DNA of 64,000 bases from contig OZ026833.1 of assembly GCA_964023205.1 (NCBI GenBank), positions 47,308,441 to 47,372,440 on the forward strand. Direction: 5' to 3'. Position numbers and translations under genes: made by a program. The notes below the pieces were generated by a model, which made no database searches, was not told where the DNA came from, and was given only the letters and a program-made list of their open reading frames with translations. This DNA is from Lutraria lutraria. Its lineage: Eukaryota; Mollusca; Bivalvia; Venerida; Mactridae. The stretch's first letter is position 1. Every line of letters begins with the position of its first letter. Below are positions 1 through 12,500 of this stretch, piece after piece.

Positions 1-263
1 ATACAAAACATAGCGTGATGCTGATCTTTTATTTATTGTTTTGCTTGGCCCAACTCATGTCGTTTATTCATTAGCACAACAAAAATTATATTTACATAAC
101 TGTAAACGTTGGTTTATGTTGTTTAATTCATTTATATTACTGATTCATACTTCAAAATGCCGCTGCAGCCATGGAAGTCATGGTTACGACGTCAACAACG
201 TGACGTCATAATGGCGGTAATTGCCACGTCTTATTTTTGTGCTTAATGTAACCAGTGCATTAA
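1..263. other. Intergenic, nothing recognised
   Basis: AT-rich sequence with no convincing exon or repeat boundary. It ends at the TTAA that precedes the repeat starting at 268. Confidence 0.4.
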
Positions 264-267
264 TTAA

Positions 268-1035
268 GGTGGAACCAAACGATTGAAATAACGTCGTTTT
301 CGACGTCAAAACGATCATTTTTACGGTATTTATAGTGCCTCACTGAAAACAACATTGATCTGTCAATTTATGTAGATATTTAATGAAATAAAAGTAGAAG
401 AATAGCGGAGAATAAAATTACCTACTCGTAGGTATAAATTTGATGTTCATGACTTTATTGTAAGTGCAAGTAAAACGATTTTAAATGTAAAGTTAAGTGT
501 TTTTTTTTCTTCTCACTTTCAAACTTAAAAATCTGCCCGAGGGATTTTTTTATTTTCATCTGGATTGAAGTATGATGTGTCATCTGTTGTTCTCATAAAT
601 TTTAAGAAAATCTATTGAGCCGTTTTTAATTTTATTTAGGCTTTAAATAATAGCATTACCTTATAAAGCACTCATTCGCTTTCAAGAACGTCGTTTCAAA
701 CCCACGTCATGTTCTGATATCTATCCCGTACTTATTTATCTATTTTACTTACTTACTGTAAACAACGATCTAAAACGATTTGATAGAATAAATGATACAT
801 TTTCTGTCAGTAACCCTAATCACATTGCCATTCTTTTCAAATAACAATAAACACATTACATTATCATTTTAGCGTGCTTGATTTTATGTACGTATGCGTA
901 TATAAACAACAAAGACCTATACGTATAGGTCTTTGTAAATAATGTGACAACATTTCAAAACTTGACCACTCTAAAATGGAACTAAGATGGAAGATAATTG
1001 TGATTATTTCCATTTTTTTTGTATAAAAAAGAGGG
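268..1035 (+). repeat. TTAA-family interspersed repeat, copy A
   Basis: The copy starts directly after a TTAA (264-267) with GGTGGAACCAAACG and stays similar for about 750 bp to 36769-37505. Its first ~440 bp also match, in reverse, 38990-39432. The copies at 36.8-39.4 kb are the two ends of one TTAA-flanked element, so this copy is probably one end of a related element. The right end is not defined by a target duplication. It is interrupted at 910-935 by a small palindromic insertion that is absent from the copy at 36769. Confidence 0.7.
910..935. mobile_element. 26-bp palindromic insertion with 7-bp target duplication
   Basis: CAAAGACCTATAC and its exact reverse complement form a perfect palindrome. 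It is flanked by TAAACAA (903-909) and TAAATAA (936-942), a 6/7 direct repeat. The homologous sequence of copy B, near 37400, has no palindrome and only one TAAATAA, which is the empty site. It belongs to the same family as 21146-21307, 56701-56741 and 61321-61359. Confidence 0.8.
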
Positions 1036-1690
1036 CCAAGATGGCCCTATATCGCTCACATGACAATCACTGTTCACTCATTAAAACAATGTTTTGAACC
1101 GGTGACCTAGTTTTTGACCCCAGATGACCCATGTTAGAACTTGTCCTACATATAAATAAGACAAACATTCTGCCAAGATTAGGTGAAGATCCAATCAAAA
1201 CCATGAAAACTACAGCATAGACAAGGTTTTCCTAAGATTTGACCTCGTGACCTAGTTTTTGACCCCAGATGACCTATATTCGAATTTGTCTTACATATCA
1301 TTAAGACATCTTATATCGTTAATAAAACAAACGATTTGACAAAGTTTGGTGAAGATCCAATCAAAACTGCGACATCTACAGTGTTAACAAAGTTTTCCTA
1401 GATTTGACCTAGTTATTGACCGTTATATCATTAAAACAAACGATTTGACGAAGTTTGGTAAAGATCCAATTAAAACTGTGAAATCTACAGTGACCTAGTT
1501 TTTTACCCCAAATGGCCCAATATCGAACACGTCCGGGATTTTGTCAATATTAACGTTCTGACCCAGTTTTGCTAAAATTGAGCTAAAAATGTGGCCCCTA
1601 GTGTGTTCACAAGGTAAAGTTTGACGATGCACGACACCGGACGGAGACTGATCAGAAAAGCTCACCCTGTCACTTTATGACATGTGAGCT
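1028..1690 (+). repeat. Clam-type interspersed repeat with GACCTAGTTTTTGACC motifs
   Basis: The stretch contains three or four diverged tandem units of roughly 130-160 bp. Each has GACCTAGTTTTTGACCCC and then GGTGAAGATCCAATCAAAAC. It begins with GGGCCAAGATGGCCCTAT. A reverse-orientation relative lies at 52540-53265 and ends with the matching ATAGGGCCATCTTGG. No coding potential is visible. Confidence 0.65.
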
Positions 1691-2017
1691 AAAAACCAAG
1701 GCTCGTTGATTTACATATAATGGTTAAGGTAGTTCGCGGTGTTGCTCGGTAAAAAAGAAAGTTTGTTAGAATGGCATGAAATTTTTTGAGGAATTATACC
1801 CAAAGTAGCAGCTGTTAGGAAAATATGCATTTTTTCCAGTTTGACATCATATCTGTGAAACAGAGTGACTACTACTCCACAAAGTAAATTCATTCACATA
1901 CAGGACTCTTGAAATGTTTCAGGTATGATACTTTATACAAGATTATCTGTGCCCTGCCTTTTATTCACACAACTTGCAAGTGTAACCCAAGAACACTGTA
2001 AGGCTATTTTTTTCACT

Positions 2018-2131
2018 ACATGCAGTACAACCTCTCCAAAACAACACCATTTGGGAGTAGCCAAATTATGTTGTTGTTGAAAGATTGCAGCTCTAGAGAG
2101 CGCCACTCTGGAGAGGTTGTACTGTACATGT
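2018..2131. mobile_element. Palindromic MITE-like element, CAACCTCTCC family
   Basis: Inverted ends read CAGTACAACCTCTCC on the left and GGAGAGGTTGTACTGTA on the right, around a short core with CAACA-rich arms. Relatives occur at about 31786-31980, 31990-32105, 41070-41255, 43710-43800 and 50365-50430. A TA target, as for Tc1/mariner-type MITEs, is an inference. Confidence 0.6.
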
Positions 2132-3572
2132 ATTAACTTAACACTCAACAAATAAAATGCAGGGAAAATAACAAACAAACCAAATAGTGTCATTGTATGT
2201 TTTTATCTTCTTTATCAAATAAGTTGTGCACAAAATAGTAAAACATGATATTGTCTTTAAATAGCACAAGGTATACAATACCTAAATTATACAGAAAAAT
2301 AACAAAATTATTCAAGCACGTTCACAAATAAAGTTAAACACAAAATAAACCAGAAAGTAAATGTTGAGCAATTTACCAAGCATGCTCTTTGTTTTGTTAT
2401 TTACAGGTGAGTTTATGAACTACTAACTACAAGTTTTAAAAGGTGCCCTAACAAACATTGTTATTATAACAGAAAAATAGCAAACAGTTCTTACGCCTTA
2501 GCAGACACATCGTAGGTAATCTGTCATCATGTTTTAATAAAGATGATTTATTCTTTGTATTAAAATTGACAAACTTCACGTCATCATCTCCTTTTTTGAT
2601 TACTATACATACATAAGAAAGTAATAAAAACTGAATGTCGGTCAATAGCGATACATTGCTAATGTTGTTTGTATGTTATGTCTTTACTGACTCTAAATAA
2701 AATTTGTATTTGTTAAATAGTGTTCACATATATTAGTAATACACGTATGAACCATACACAAGTAGTACAGACATACTGACACACTATGTACATCTAGAAT
2801 AAACACTATATACATATAGTTTAAACACTTATATGTATACATGTATTGTGCAATTTTATTTACCTGTCAAAGCTAAATAATTTCATGGTTCATGCAAGCA
2901 TTTTTTTTACCTTCGATGTGATTCAATAACTTTCGTTTGTTAAAATATAATTTTCATTAAACCAGTTACAGGCTATTCCCCATGCTGTTAAAGAAACTGC
3001 AAGCATCGACTGTGATACGAAACTAAAAATAAATGTATTCAGTGACCATATAATTATTCAGCTTTGATAGTTTAATAAAATTGTACAATACTATATTTTA
3101 TATACATACATGTAGAATAAGCACTTTTATGTATGTACATGTAGTATAATCATTATATACATAACAAAGAATATAACTGCTAAAACATTCTCAGATCAGT
3201 AAGTTATCTGGAGAAGACAATCCTGTCCGCTGTGTCGGAAAAGACTGAATTATTAAGCGTTAAACCTAGGCTGCATAGTAACATCCTAAATACAACTAGA
3301 ACATTCACCACATCTAAGGTTTATATTGTCATTAATGATCACTGGTATTCTAGGAAAAAATGATTCCATTTTCTTCAAACAATGCACAACACTAAGGTCC
3401 ATACAGAACAGAGATTAAAAACCAGTCCTCGAATGCAGCATTTTTTTGTTCAAACACTCTCTGAATCAACAATTCAGAGGCTTGAGTTTTGGAACTTACT
3501 GTAACAATAGCTAAATACATAAGTTGTAGATTTAAGGTTGATGAATGATTGTTTATTGTCTGCATCATATTT
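2132..3572. other. AT-rich 3' flank of SLX4, nothing recognised
   Basis: This holds the downstream flank of the minus-strand SLX4 gene. A minus-strand AATAAA (TTTATT at 3552-3557) lies about 16 bases past the stop codon and may serve as its poly(A) signal. No further gene is supported. Confidence 0.4.
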
Positions 3573-6500
3573 TCAGGTACCACCAGTTTGTTTAGATGTT
3601 GAAGCTTTTTTCCTTCCTCTTTTCTTCTGTACTCTGTTCTTCCTTGAATTCTTCGTAGTGAAAGCAATACACTGAAAATTAAAGCATATTAAGTAAGATA
3701 ACAGTTTTTGTACACTGGAGATTAACATCACACAAAACACCCAGGGTCATTTAGCGACTTTCAAGATTTAACAGTAGAAAGAAACCCCAAGGCTAACACC
3801 TGGGTAGAACCATCCACCTTATGTAAGCCTGCTGGAAATTTTCCTCACATGTGAAATTTGGTCCAGGGTAATATTCAAGTTCACAGCTATGACCGGCTAG
3901 TGATTACTAGTCAGAGACCATAACTACTGGACCACAAGGCCCCCACAAGACAGCAGTATTATACATACAAGTTATAGTAAGAATTTGACGCTAGGAAAGG
4001 ATTATAAATATTTGTCACATAACATTTGAAAAAAAGTTCACATTCTAAATGTCATTCCTGAGCTTAGCTATACAACATTACCAACATTGATATTATTGCC
4101 ATGTTGTAAACACAATAAGCATCATTAGTTTAGTATATACTTGTAAATGAGTAGTAAAAACAGTTGACCATAATCACTTTCTAGGAACAAAATTAACAAC
4201 ATATTTTGATTTTTTTACTGTCTTTACTATATAAAGTTACCCTTTCATCCAAGAAGTCCATCAATTTATCCATGGAACATTTGATACCAGATTCCTTCAC
4301 ATTCTTCTTCAATACATCAAGTTCTAATGGCTGTAAATGATAAATATATCACAGTACAACATAATGAAACAATATAATTAGGACATCAGTACTTAGAATT
4401 GTAAAAACACAATCAAAGTAGAAGTGTAAATTAACCATCTTTGGATTAATCATCTTTGGAACTATCAGGTGATTATCAAGTGCTTAAAAGATTCAAAGAA
4501 TAGTGGAACGATGTATACTTACCTCAAATGTGAGAACTTTCATATGAATCTCTGGATGAGATTTGAAATAATGAAACAATTTCTTGGTGACATCAATATT
4601 TTTCTGAAATTTATGTTGAGATGACATGAATACATTATTTGTGACGATCAAATGAGCAATTTGAGAAACAGAATTGTGACATAAATCTGTAACTCTCTGA
4701 GTATTCCCAGAATATTTAACTGCAATGAGAAAAACGAAAAACCTTCAACTAATATCAAATGTGTCCATATAACACACTATAACTATTTTAAGACAAATGA
4801 AAAAAATGGGTAAAATGTATCACTCAAGGAGCATTTATAAGAAAATATCTTATACATGATCACTGAGTGACTTTTCCTGCTTTAACTGTGGAGCAAGATC
4901 TCAGATGGAGAATTGAGTAGAATTATTGACACTCCCAGGTAGGCTTCAAACTCACAGTGGTGCGGGCTAGCGATCACAAGTCAGAGACAATAACCACTTG
5001 ACCATGGAGGCCTCCAATTTAGTCTTTTCACAATATTTTTCATATCCGTAAGAAATGTTCTTAGGAAGTCTAAATTTGAAACATAATAAAAAATCTACTC
5101 AATTTACAACATTAGTGTCATAAGGCAACAGTGATGTGAAAATAAGATACACTATTGACATTTTTATTTATATAATTCTCAGAATTGGGTGTGGTGGAGG
5201 AATGAAAAAGCTTCTATTAACTCTATTACATGTAGCCTACCTGAGGAGAGGAAGTTAATGATGTGTCACTGTCACTGGATGTCATATGTAGACAACTTTC
5301 TTCTAAAACATCACTGAAAAAGTAACAATTATTATAGCTATAACTTTAAAAGTCACTTTTTTCACCAACAGCCAGGATCATTTGGTGACTTTTCCAGCTG
5401 TAATGATGGAGAGAGACCTCTGGGTCCGTATTCACAAAGCATCTTAAGTAATTTTTTAACTTAAGTTATATTTTTCCTTAAATTCGACCTTTTCCTTAAC
5501 TCTTTTGTACTAATATAAAGGAGGAAATCACAATAATATGATTTTATCTTTGTTCTAAAGATACCAATTATGAAAATGATATTTCATTTTCACACTTTTG
5601 ATGACTGGTTTTCAAACTTTTTCCATGAAAAGAATTAACACTTAAGTAAAAATTTCGACTTTAGTTAAAGAAAATCTTAAGATGCTTAGTGAATACGGAC
5701 CCTGGTGTAAACCTGTGTAGAACAAGCAACATTCTAAAAGTTAACTGGATAGCTTACCGACCTGTTTCTCCAGAAAACAAAAAAAAATAATTGAAAAGTA
5801 ACCAAATTTAACCAGAAAGTTTCGTAAATGTTAAAACCATAATCCATCATGTACATGTATGACTATTAGTAATAATAATTATACTGAAGGTGACTGTAGT
5901 TCATGTTCAAATCTATCAGACAAAATTCGTTATCAAAGGAGTTTGACTAAGTTTTGTACATACTGTTGAAGTGAGTCCTGTTGGCTATACAAGAATTCAT
6001 CTTCCTCTGCACCCTGGCTACATGGTGTGTCAACATCCGAATCATGCTCAACATTATCTACATGACCTGTTTTGTCATCCACAGCTTCATCATCGTCATC
6101 ATTAATATCTTCATCATCACCATCATCCACTTCGCTGTCTGTTTCATCTATAATGAACAAATTGTGCAGTAAATGCTACTGAATCATTCTTAATATCAAA
6201 TTAATCAGTATACATTTACACAATAAATACAACTAGACAACACAATCAAACACATCTTAAAGTAATCTCTGGTCACTTGTCAACAGAGGGATTGTCAATT
6301 GATAGCCTGTCAACAGACATATTGTCAACATACAGACTGTCAACATATAGATCGCCAGTATAGTTTCTACATGTAGACTGGCAACATTATTTCAACAGGG
6401 TCCCGCCAGGGATGTAAAATCACTGTAGTGTGGGCTAATACTTTCTAGACAGTGACTATAACGACTGGACCACGGAGGCTCCTAAAATTATACATCTTGG

Positions 6501-9500
6501 CCACCGGTAATGCATTTTGGCTATTTTTAGCAATTGAATATTAACATAAACTTACACTGGTGTGTCTTTTCATAAATATCTGCAAGTAATTTCAACATTC
6601 GTTTTTTTCCTACTGGCTTCACGCCATACTTTTGTAATTCTTTCTGTAAGAAATAATGAAATAATGTACACCAACACAAAAATATACCAGGTTTGTCAAA
6701 GTTATTCTTCTTTAAGTCAATCATTTAATATACAGTCAAATCTGTGAACAAAGCCCACCCCTGCGAAATACAAAATGATGCCTTTATTTGGAGCTCATTT
6801 TGTTCTAAATAATCAATGATAATTTTTAAAAGAATGGCCTTTTAAATCGGTGGGCTTTATTCGGAGGTGGCTGCTAACACAGGTTTGACTGTGTATTAGC
6901 CAAATTTTATTATGTGCATTCTTGTCTTAGACGGATTAGATGCCAAACATGCTCAAATATTAAGTTCTATGTCGATTGTTAAGCAACCATGACAGTCTGT
7001 GAATCTAGGATTTGAAACTACTTGTCCCAATCACCAAAAGTGGATTGTTTTCCTTTATACTCTACACATAATTACTGCAAAAGTTACTTATCTGAATCAA
7101 TAATTACTTGTCCCGGACAACCGGACAAGTGCTAATTTTGTAGACTGCCATGAAAATGACAAATGTGAAGCATGCAATAAGTGACTGTGATATTCATTTC
7201 ATTAGCTGATAACGCATTGAAGATATTGCATAACTCTATTAGGTAACAACAGAGTTATTTCAAAACACATGTGCATCAGTATCAATTTAAGCAGCTAGAA
7301 TCATATAGAATACCTGAGTAACATTACAACTGTAAGTGTTATATCACAATGCAATGAACCAATTTATTATTACGGTATTGAATTTTCATGAAACCTTTTC
7401 GTTAATTTTGTTTATATTGAGTTTTACACCCCTTTTCAACAGTCAGAGTCATATGAGGTAGACAGTTCACCTAACCATCATTCCTGGGAAGAACCAGTAA
7501 TTGACTCCCATCCTTCCTAAGCAACTGTCTACTTCCTCACATAAAGAGACATGATTAGTAGCAGGGCTCGAACACACGACCCTCTATCAGTGAGAGGTTA
7601 CAGTGACGTTAACCACTCTACCACGGAGGCAGGACTTTTAGTTAATAAAGTTGTCATGTTTTGTGATTATAAAGGAAAGTGTTCAATGTTTAGAACATTT
7701 TTTACCTTAAGTACAGGTGTAGCCATTTCTTTATATTTTGGCATTGGTGTAAAAGGAGAAGGCACAGCCAATGTTGGCTTTTTCTTGTCAGTTTTCTTTG
7801 CCACTTTAGGTGTTTTAAAACTCAACATCTGTAATAAAGCAACATAAAGTGAATTTTCATAAAGTTCAACCTCGTCAGTTCAATTTTTTCACTAACTTTT
7901 TCTCACTAGACGACAGGTTTTTGCATCTAAAAACGCAAACATTAATTTTAATTTATGTATACCCACCTTGTCATCAGAGTCTTTAACAGTTGGCTTTTCC
8001 CCTTCAACATTTTCCTCATCAACTTTAAACACAAAACTATCATCACCATCTTGCAGAAAGTCACAGCCTAAATTATCTTCCAACTGTCTGTTGCTGATAT
8101 TGTTGTCATCTTCATTTTGTGACAAATCAATGATGTTACTCTAGATTTAGGATAAACAGAATAACCAGAAGGGTTTTTAAAAGAAACCATGGCAATGAAC
8201 TCACAAGACTTAAAGCCTTCAGGCTTGTCCATAATAGTAAACATGGAGATATGTAAAAAGTATTTTCAAATATAAATTTCATACAATATTTAAAAGAAAT
8301 TCACCTAAAGAATTTGTTATTATGACTCCATTCTCATATATATACATAAAGGGGAAATTTGAAAATTGAAAACAAAATCAAGTTCATAGAAGGAATTATA
8401 TCAAGTATTCTTTTTGACAACTGTAATCTTTCATGATGTCTTCATTTTGAGATGTGTATTCACTTACTTGTTTAGCTTTTGAGCATGAGGGTACTGGAGA
8501 AGACTGTGGTTCTGGACTTACATAAAGTGGATCATACCCCATACCACAATCATCAAAGTCATCCCAGACATCTGTAAAAACAATGCAATACTTGTATATT
8601 AACAACAATGAGGCCAGTGTTCAAGTCCATTACCAAGTAAACAACAGTCATTCTTCAGGACATATCTATTGATACAACTGTTCAAATTAACAAAGATTCG
8701 CAAAACATGTTGGACCGGCGGACTTGTCAGATGGATTGTGTGTTGGTCTGATAAAGAATCTTATCTCATTGGTCTGGCTGTCAGGCAACTTATTTACCTG
8801 ATGCATATGCATTTATACTTGTTTATTTTTGTTTTTGATCCGACAGATTTTGTTTCGGTCCGACAGAATTTTCAAGCTTGTCAGACCAAAAGTCTGACAG
8901 ATGTTTTTGCCTTTCCCGAGGTCTGATTGACCTCTGAATACAGACCAGCTGTAAATTAAGCTAATTTCTTCACTAGTGGCAATAGACTTTACAGTAAATA
9001 ATAATCATAACTTTCTTTACTGTAAGAGTAGGCACAAGCTTACTATTATCCTATAGAAGCCATATATAACACTTGAAGTTTAATACACTTTTATGCAATA
9101 TTAATTTTAAGTATTGAATCACTTTGGTGGCTGAGTCATAGAACTGAACTCATTCTCAAACAATCATGCTGCATTAAAACAAGAATGAACTATAACTGGT
9201 AAACCAACCTGCTTGGTAGGACTGGAAAGATTCATTCTGAATTTCAGGAGATCCTTTGTTCAGACTTTCAGATATTAGATCACTGTGTTCACTTTTTTCA
9301 ACCACTTCATTCACATGATTCTTATTGCCTCCTTTCTCACCATCTAAATATTCTAGTATAGGACTTAAAGCTTCATCAGCAATGTTTTCATCATGTTCAC
9401 TCAAACCATGATCTCCTTCACTATTTACATCTTTAAGGCTTTCATCAAAATCATCTTTAAACTCAGTCTTATCTTCAGCTCCAACTAAAATAACCTCATC

Positions 9501-12500
9501 ATTATCATCTGAAGTATCTACTACGTTACCTTCAATGCTTCCAGATTTACATAATCCTGAATTTCCGGTTGATATTTTATTTTCTAATCCTAGAAATTTA
9601 ATCTTAACATTTTCAGATGATTCAAACCTTTGTGAACAGTTACTCTTAGAGCACTTGAATGTTGGTGATGGTGTGACCATAACACTGAAATTATCTCCCG
9701 TTATTTCAACATCATCTCCAGAGTCTTCACTGCATTCCATTTTTTCACCATCATCTTTACTTTTATCAGAAACATCAATTGTCTGATTAAGATTTTCAAC
9801 AATGAGTGATAACTGTGAATGATCTGAATCTGACAAATTCTCATCAGACACTTCATCTTTGTCCTTTGTTTGCAATACTCTACTAGAAGTGAGGTTAGGC
9901 ATATCTGTTTGTTGTTCTTTTTGAGCAACTGACTGATCGCACTTTACGAAAATGGAATCTGGTCTCAAAGGTGAAGGACTAGCAAACAGATCAACTGCAG
10001 ACGAGTTGGCATGATCATATGAATCATCAGGTTCTGCACTATCAATACTGTTTTCATTATTATCATTAATATCATTATCAACAGTGTTAGTTACATTAGT
10101 AACACAATTCAGATTATCTGAAATGTCATCATCAAAACTATCAGATAAAACAACAGGTTCATTCTGATCAGACTTAATGCTACATTCATCTAACTGTTTA
10201 TTATTTTCTACTTCATCACTCAGTCTAAGTCTTTTGGGTTTTGGCGTATCTTTATCAGCATCTGACAATGTATCAATGTCAACAGTGACTGGAATAGCCA
10301 ATTCAACTGTATCTGATTCCTTGTCAGGTATTTCTTTATCACTTGGCTGTCCTGAAATAGCATCAATTACACCACTAGAATCAGAATGAAAATTTCGCTT
10401 TCTTTTGTACGTGACTGAACGTTCATTTATCTCATTTTCTACTGGCCCTAACTCTGAATCATTAGCTTTGTAGTCTCTCCCAGAATTTTGCAACTGTTTT
10501 CTCTGAGTGGCAAGTACGTCCCTGTAATCAGCATCATCTATTTCTCCATCATTCACTTCTACAACATTATCATCATCTGTATCACTGTCGGATTCTCCCC
10601 AAATTTCCTTCATATTTAATTCAGTAATTTCATTTTCATACATATCTTCTATATTTTCAGCTTCTTCAGTGTTATTTGTAGAGCTACTTAGCTCAAGTTT
10701 GTCACAGTAAGGTAAGAGAGGAGCTAACTCAAATTGTTCAGCTAGTTTCTTAAGTTCACTCCGTGAAGATGCAGCAACAGTTAACTCCCCTGTGTAAAGG
10801 TATTTCAGAGCACTCATTACAACATCAGATGGGTAATTTAACTTTATACTGGATTCCTCCATAACCTAGAAATATAAAACTTCGAAATAAAAACACAAAC
10901 TTAACAACATTACAATGAACCTGATTTTTTTCAGCAGCATCTGGACAAAAGTAAAATAGAGTACTTTTAACTAAACTTGATAAAATCCATTAAATTTTGA
11001 TCTACTTTTGAAATATGTAAAGAAAACTTGCTTATATAAATTCTTATGCATACATGTTTGAAAATATTATCAAAAGTATTAAGCTGAAGAACATTGGAAA
11101 TTACATTAAAATGAAAGTGGCAGATTTTCTAAGATTATTCTAAAGAATACACACCTGTAGCATCGTGGGACATCTGATAGATAATATCAGTTTGTGGGCA
11201 TACAACTTATCACCTGAAGCTGTGATGATGACTATGTCACTAAAATCTTTGTTATTAACAAGTCTCCTGTAGTCTGATAATGTGTTTGTACAGAGTTCCT
11301 CTTGTAAAGATTTCTGGAACAATTTTGATAGATCTGTTGTCAAATTTCATTTATAGAAATAAATATGTAACAAATTGTCTGCAAAACAAGTGTATATTAC
11401 ATCCTTTTAAATCTTTAATCCAACTATGTGCTTAAATCTTTCTAAAACAAGAGCATCGTGAGATCTTTCCACCTATAAAATTTCATGCTGCTTCCTATTT
11501 TAGTTTCTGAATTATGAGCTTCACTAAAGTTTTTGCACAATACAGACTGCTGCTGCAGATGCCACAGTGATCACAATAGCTTGACTTTCTTCAGACAAGC
11601 TAATAAATCAAATTTTGTGCAATTATGCTGTGTAAAGATGTATGTGTTTTTGTTTCCACATATAGATCCAAAGTAGAGCGATTTTTCGCCTAAGCAGACA
11701 AATTTAATGACCAGCATGGTGGATATAGAAAAACTTCATTTTCCAAAAATTGAATAACTTGTGCAATCAACAAATTAATACATTTGGTCTTACATTCAAA
11801 GTCATCATTTGCACACAGAATCCACTGGCTTTTAACACATCACAGTGACTGGTAGAGTTATCTGTTGGAGATTTCAGTGACATATCGTGTACCCCAGTAG
11901 TTTCTATACCATCCACTGCTAGTTCAGCCAAAATTACGGCAGTCTGAGTTGACACAGCTATAACTTCTTCATCATTATTTTCTAATGTACTGTTCAAGTC
12001 CTGAATAATTATGTAACCTTTAGTACATACATCCAATTCAAACACAATTTGAACAATAAGATAAAATAATACTTTATAAAATCATTATAATAGCAATTAA
12101 TTAAAAAACAATGATTGTTTGCTTTTTGTTGACTTGGATAAGTAGTCAGCAATGCAAAATAATGTGGTAAGACTTTTTAAAGTATTATTGTATTACAGCC
12201 TTATTGAAAGTTCGGATAATCCAAACACTGTTGTTATCCGAAATGAATTTTCAGTCCTGATTTCCCCTATATATTTCAATGTATAAAATATCTTCCATTA
12301 TCCATATTGTGCTTTCTGAAACCACAGATAATCCAAATAGTATTTCATTCTGGTCGATTTTCATATCAAGGTTTTACTGTAAATATTCTTTATTCTGAAA
12401 TCATGAACTGATACCAATACAATATATTATAAATACTTTGTACCCATTAACACCAGATGATCTCGAGTGAATTAACATAACCTATCAACATCAATACACA

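Noticed and set aside
3392..3667. A 91-codon minus-strand ORF as the last SLX4 exon
   Set aside because: The frame that continues the SLX1-binding domain (CIAFTTK, GRKK) ends at 3573. The longer ORF is a shadow in another frame.
5981..6172. Plus-strand ORF rich in hydrophobic residues
   Set aside because: It is the antisense of the acidic SLX4 exon 17; Asp/Glu codons read backwards as Ile/Val/Phe.
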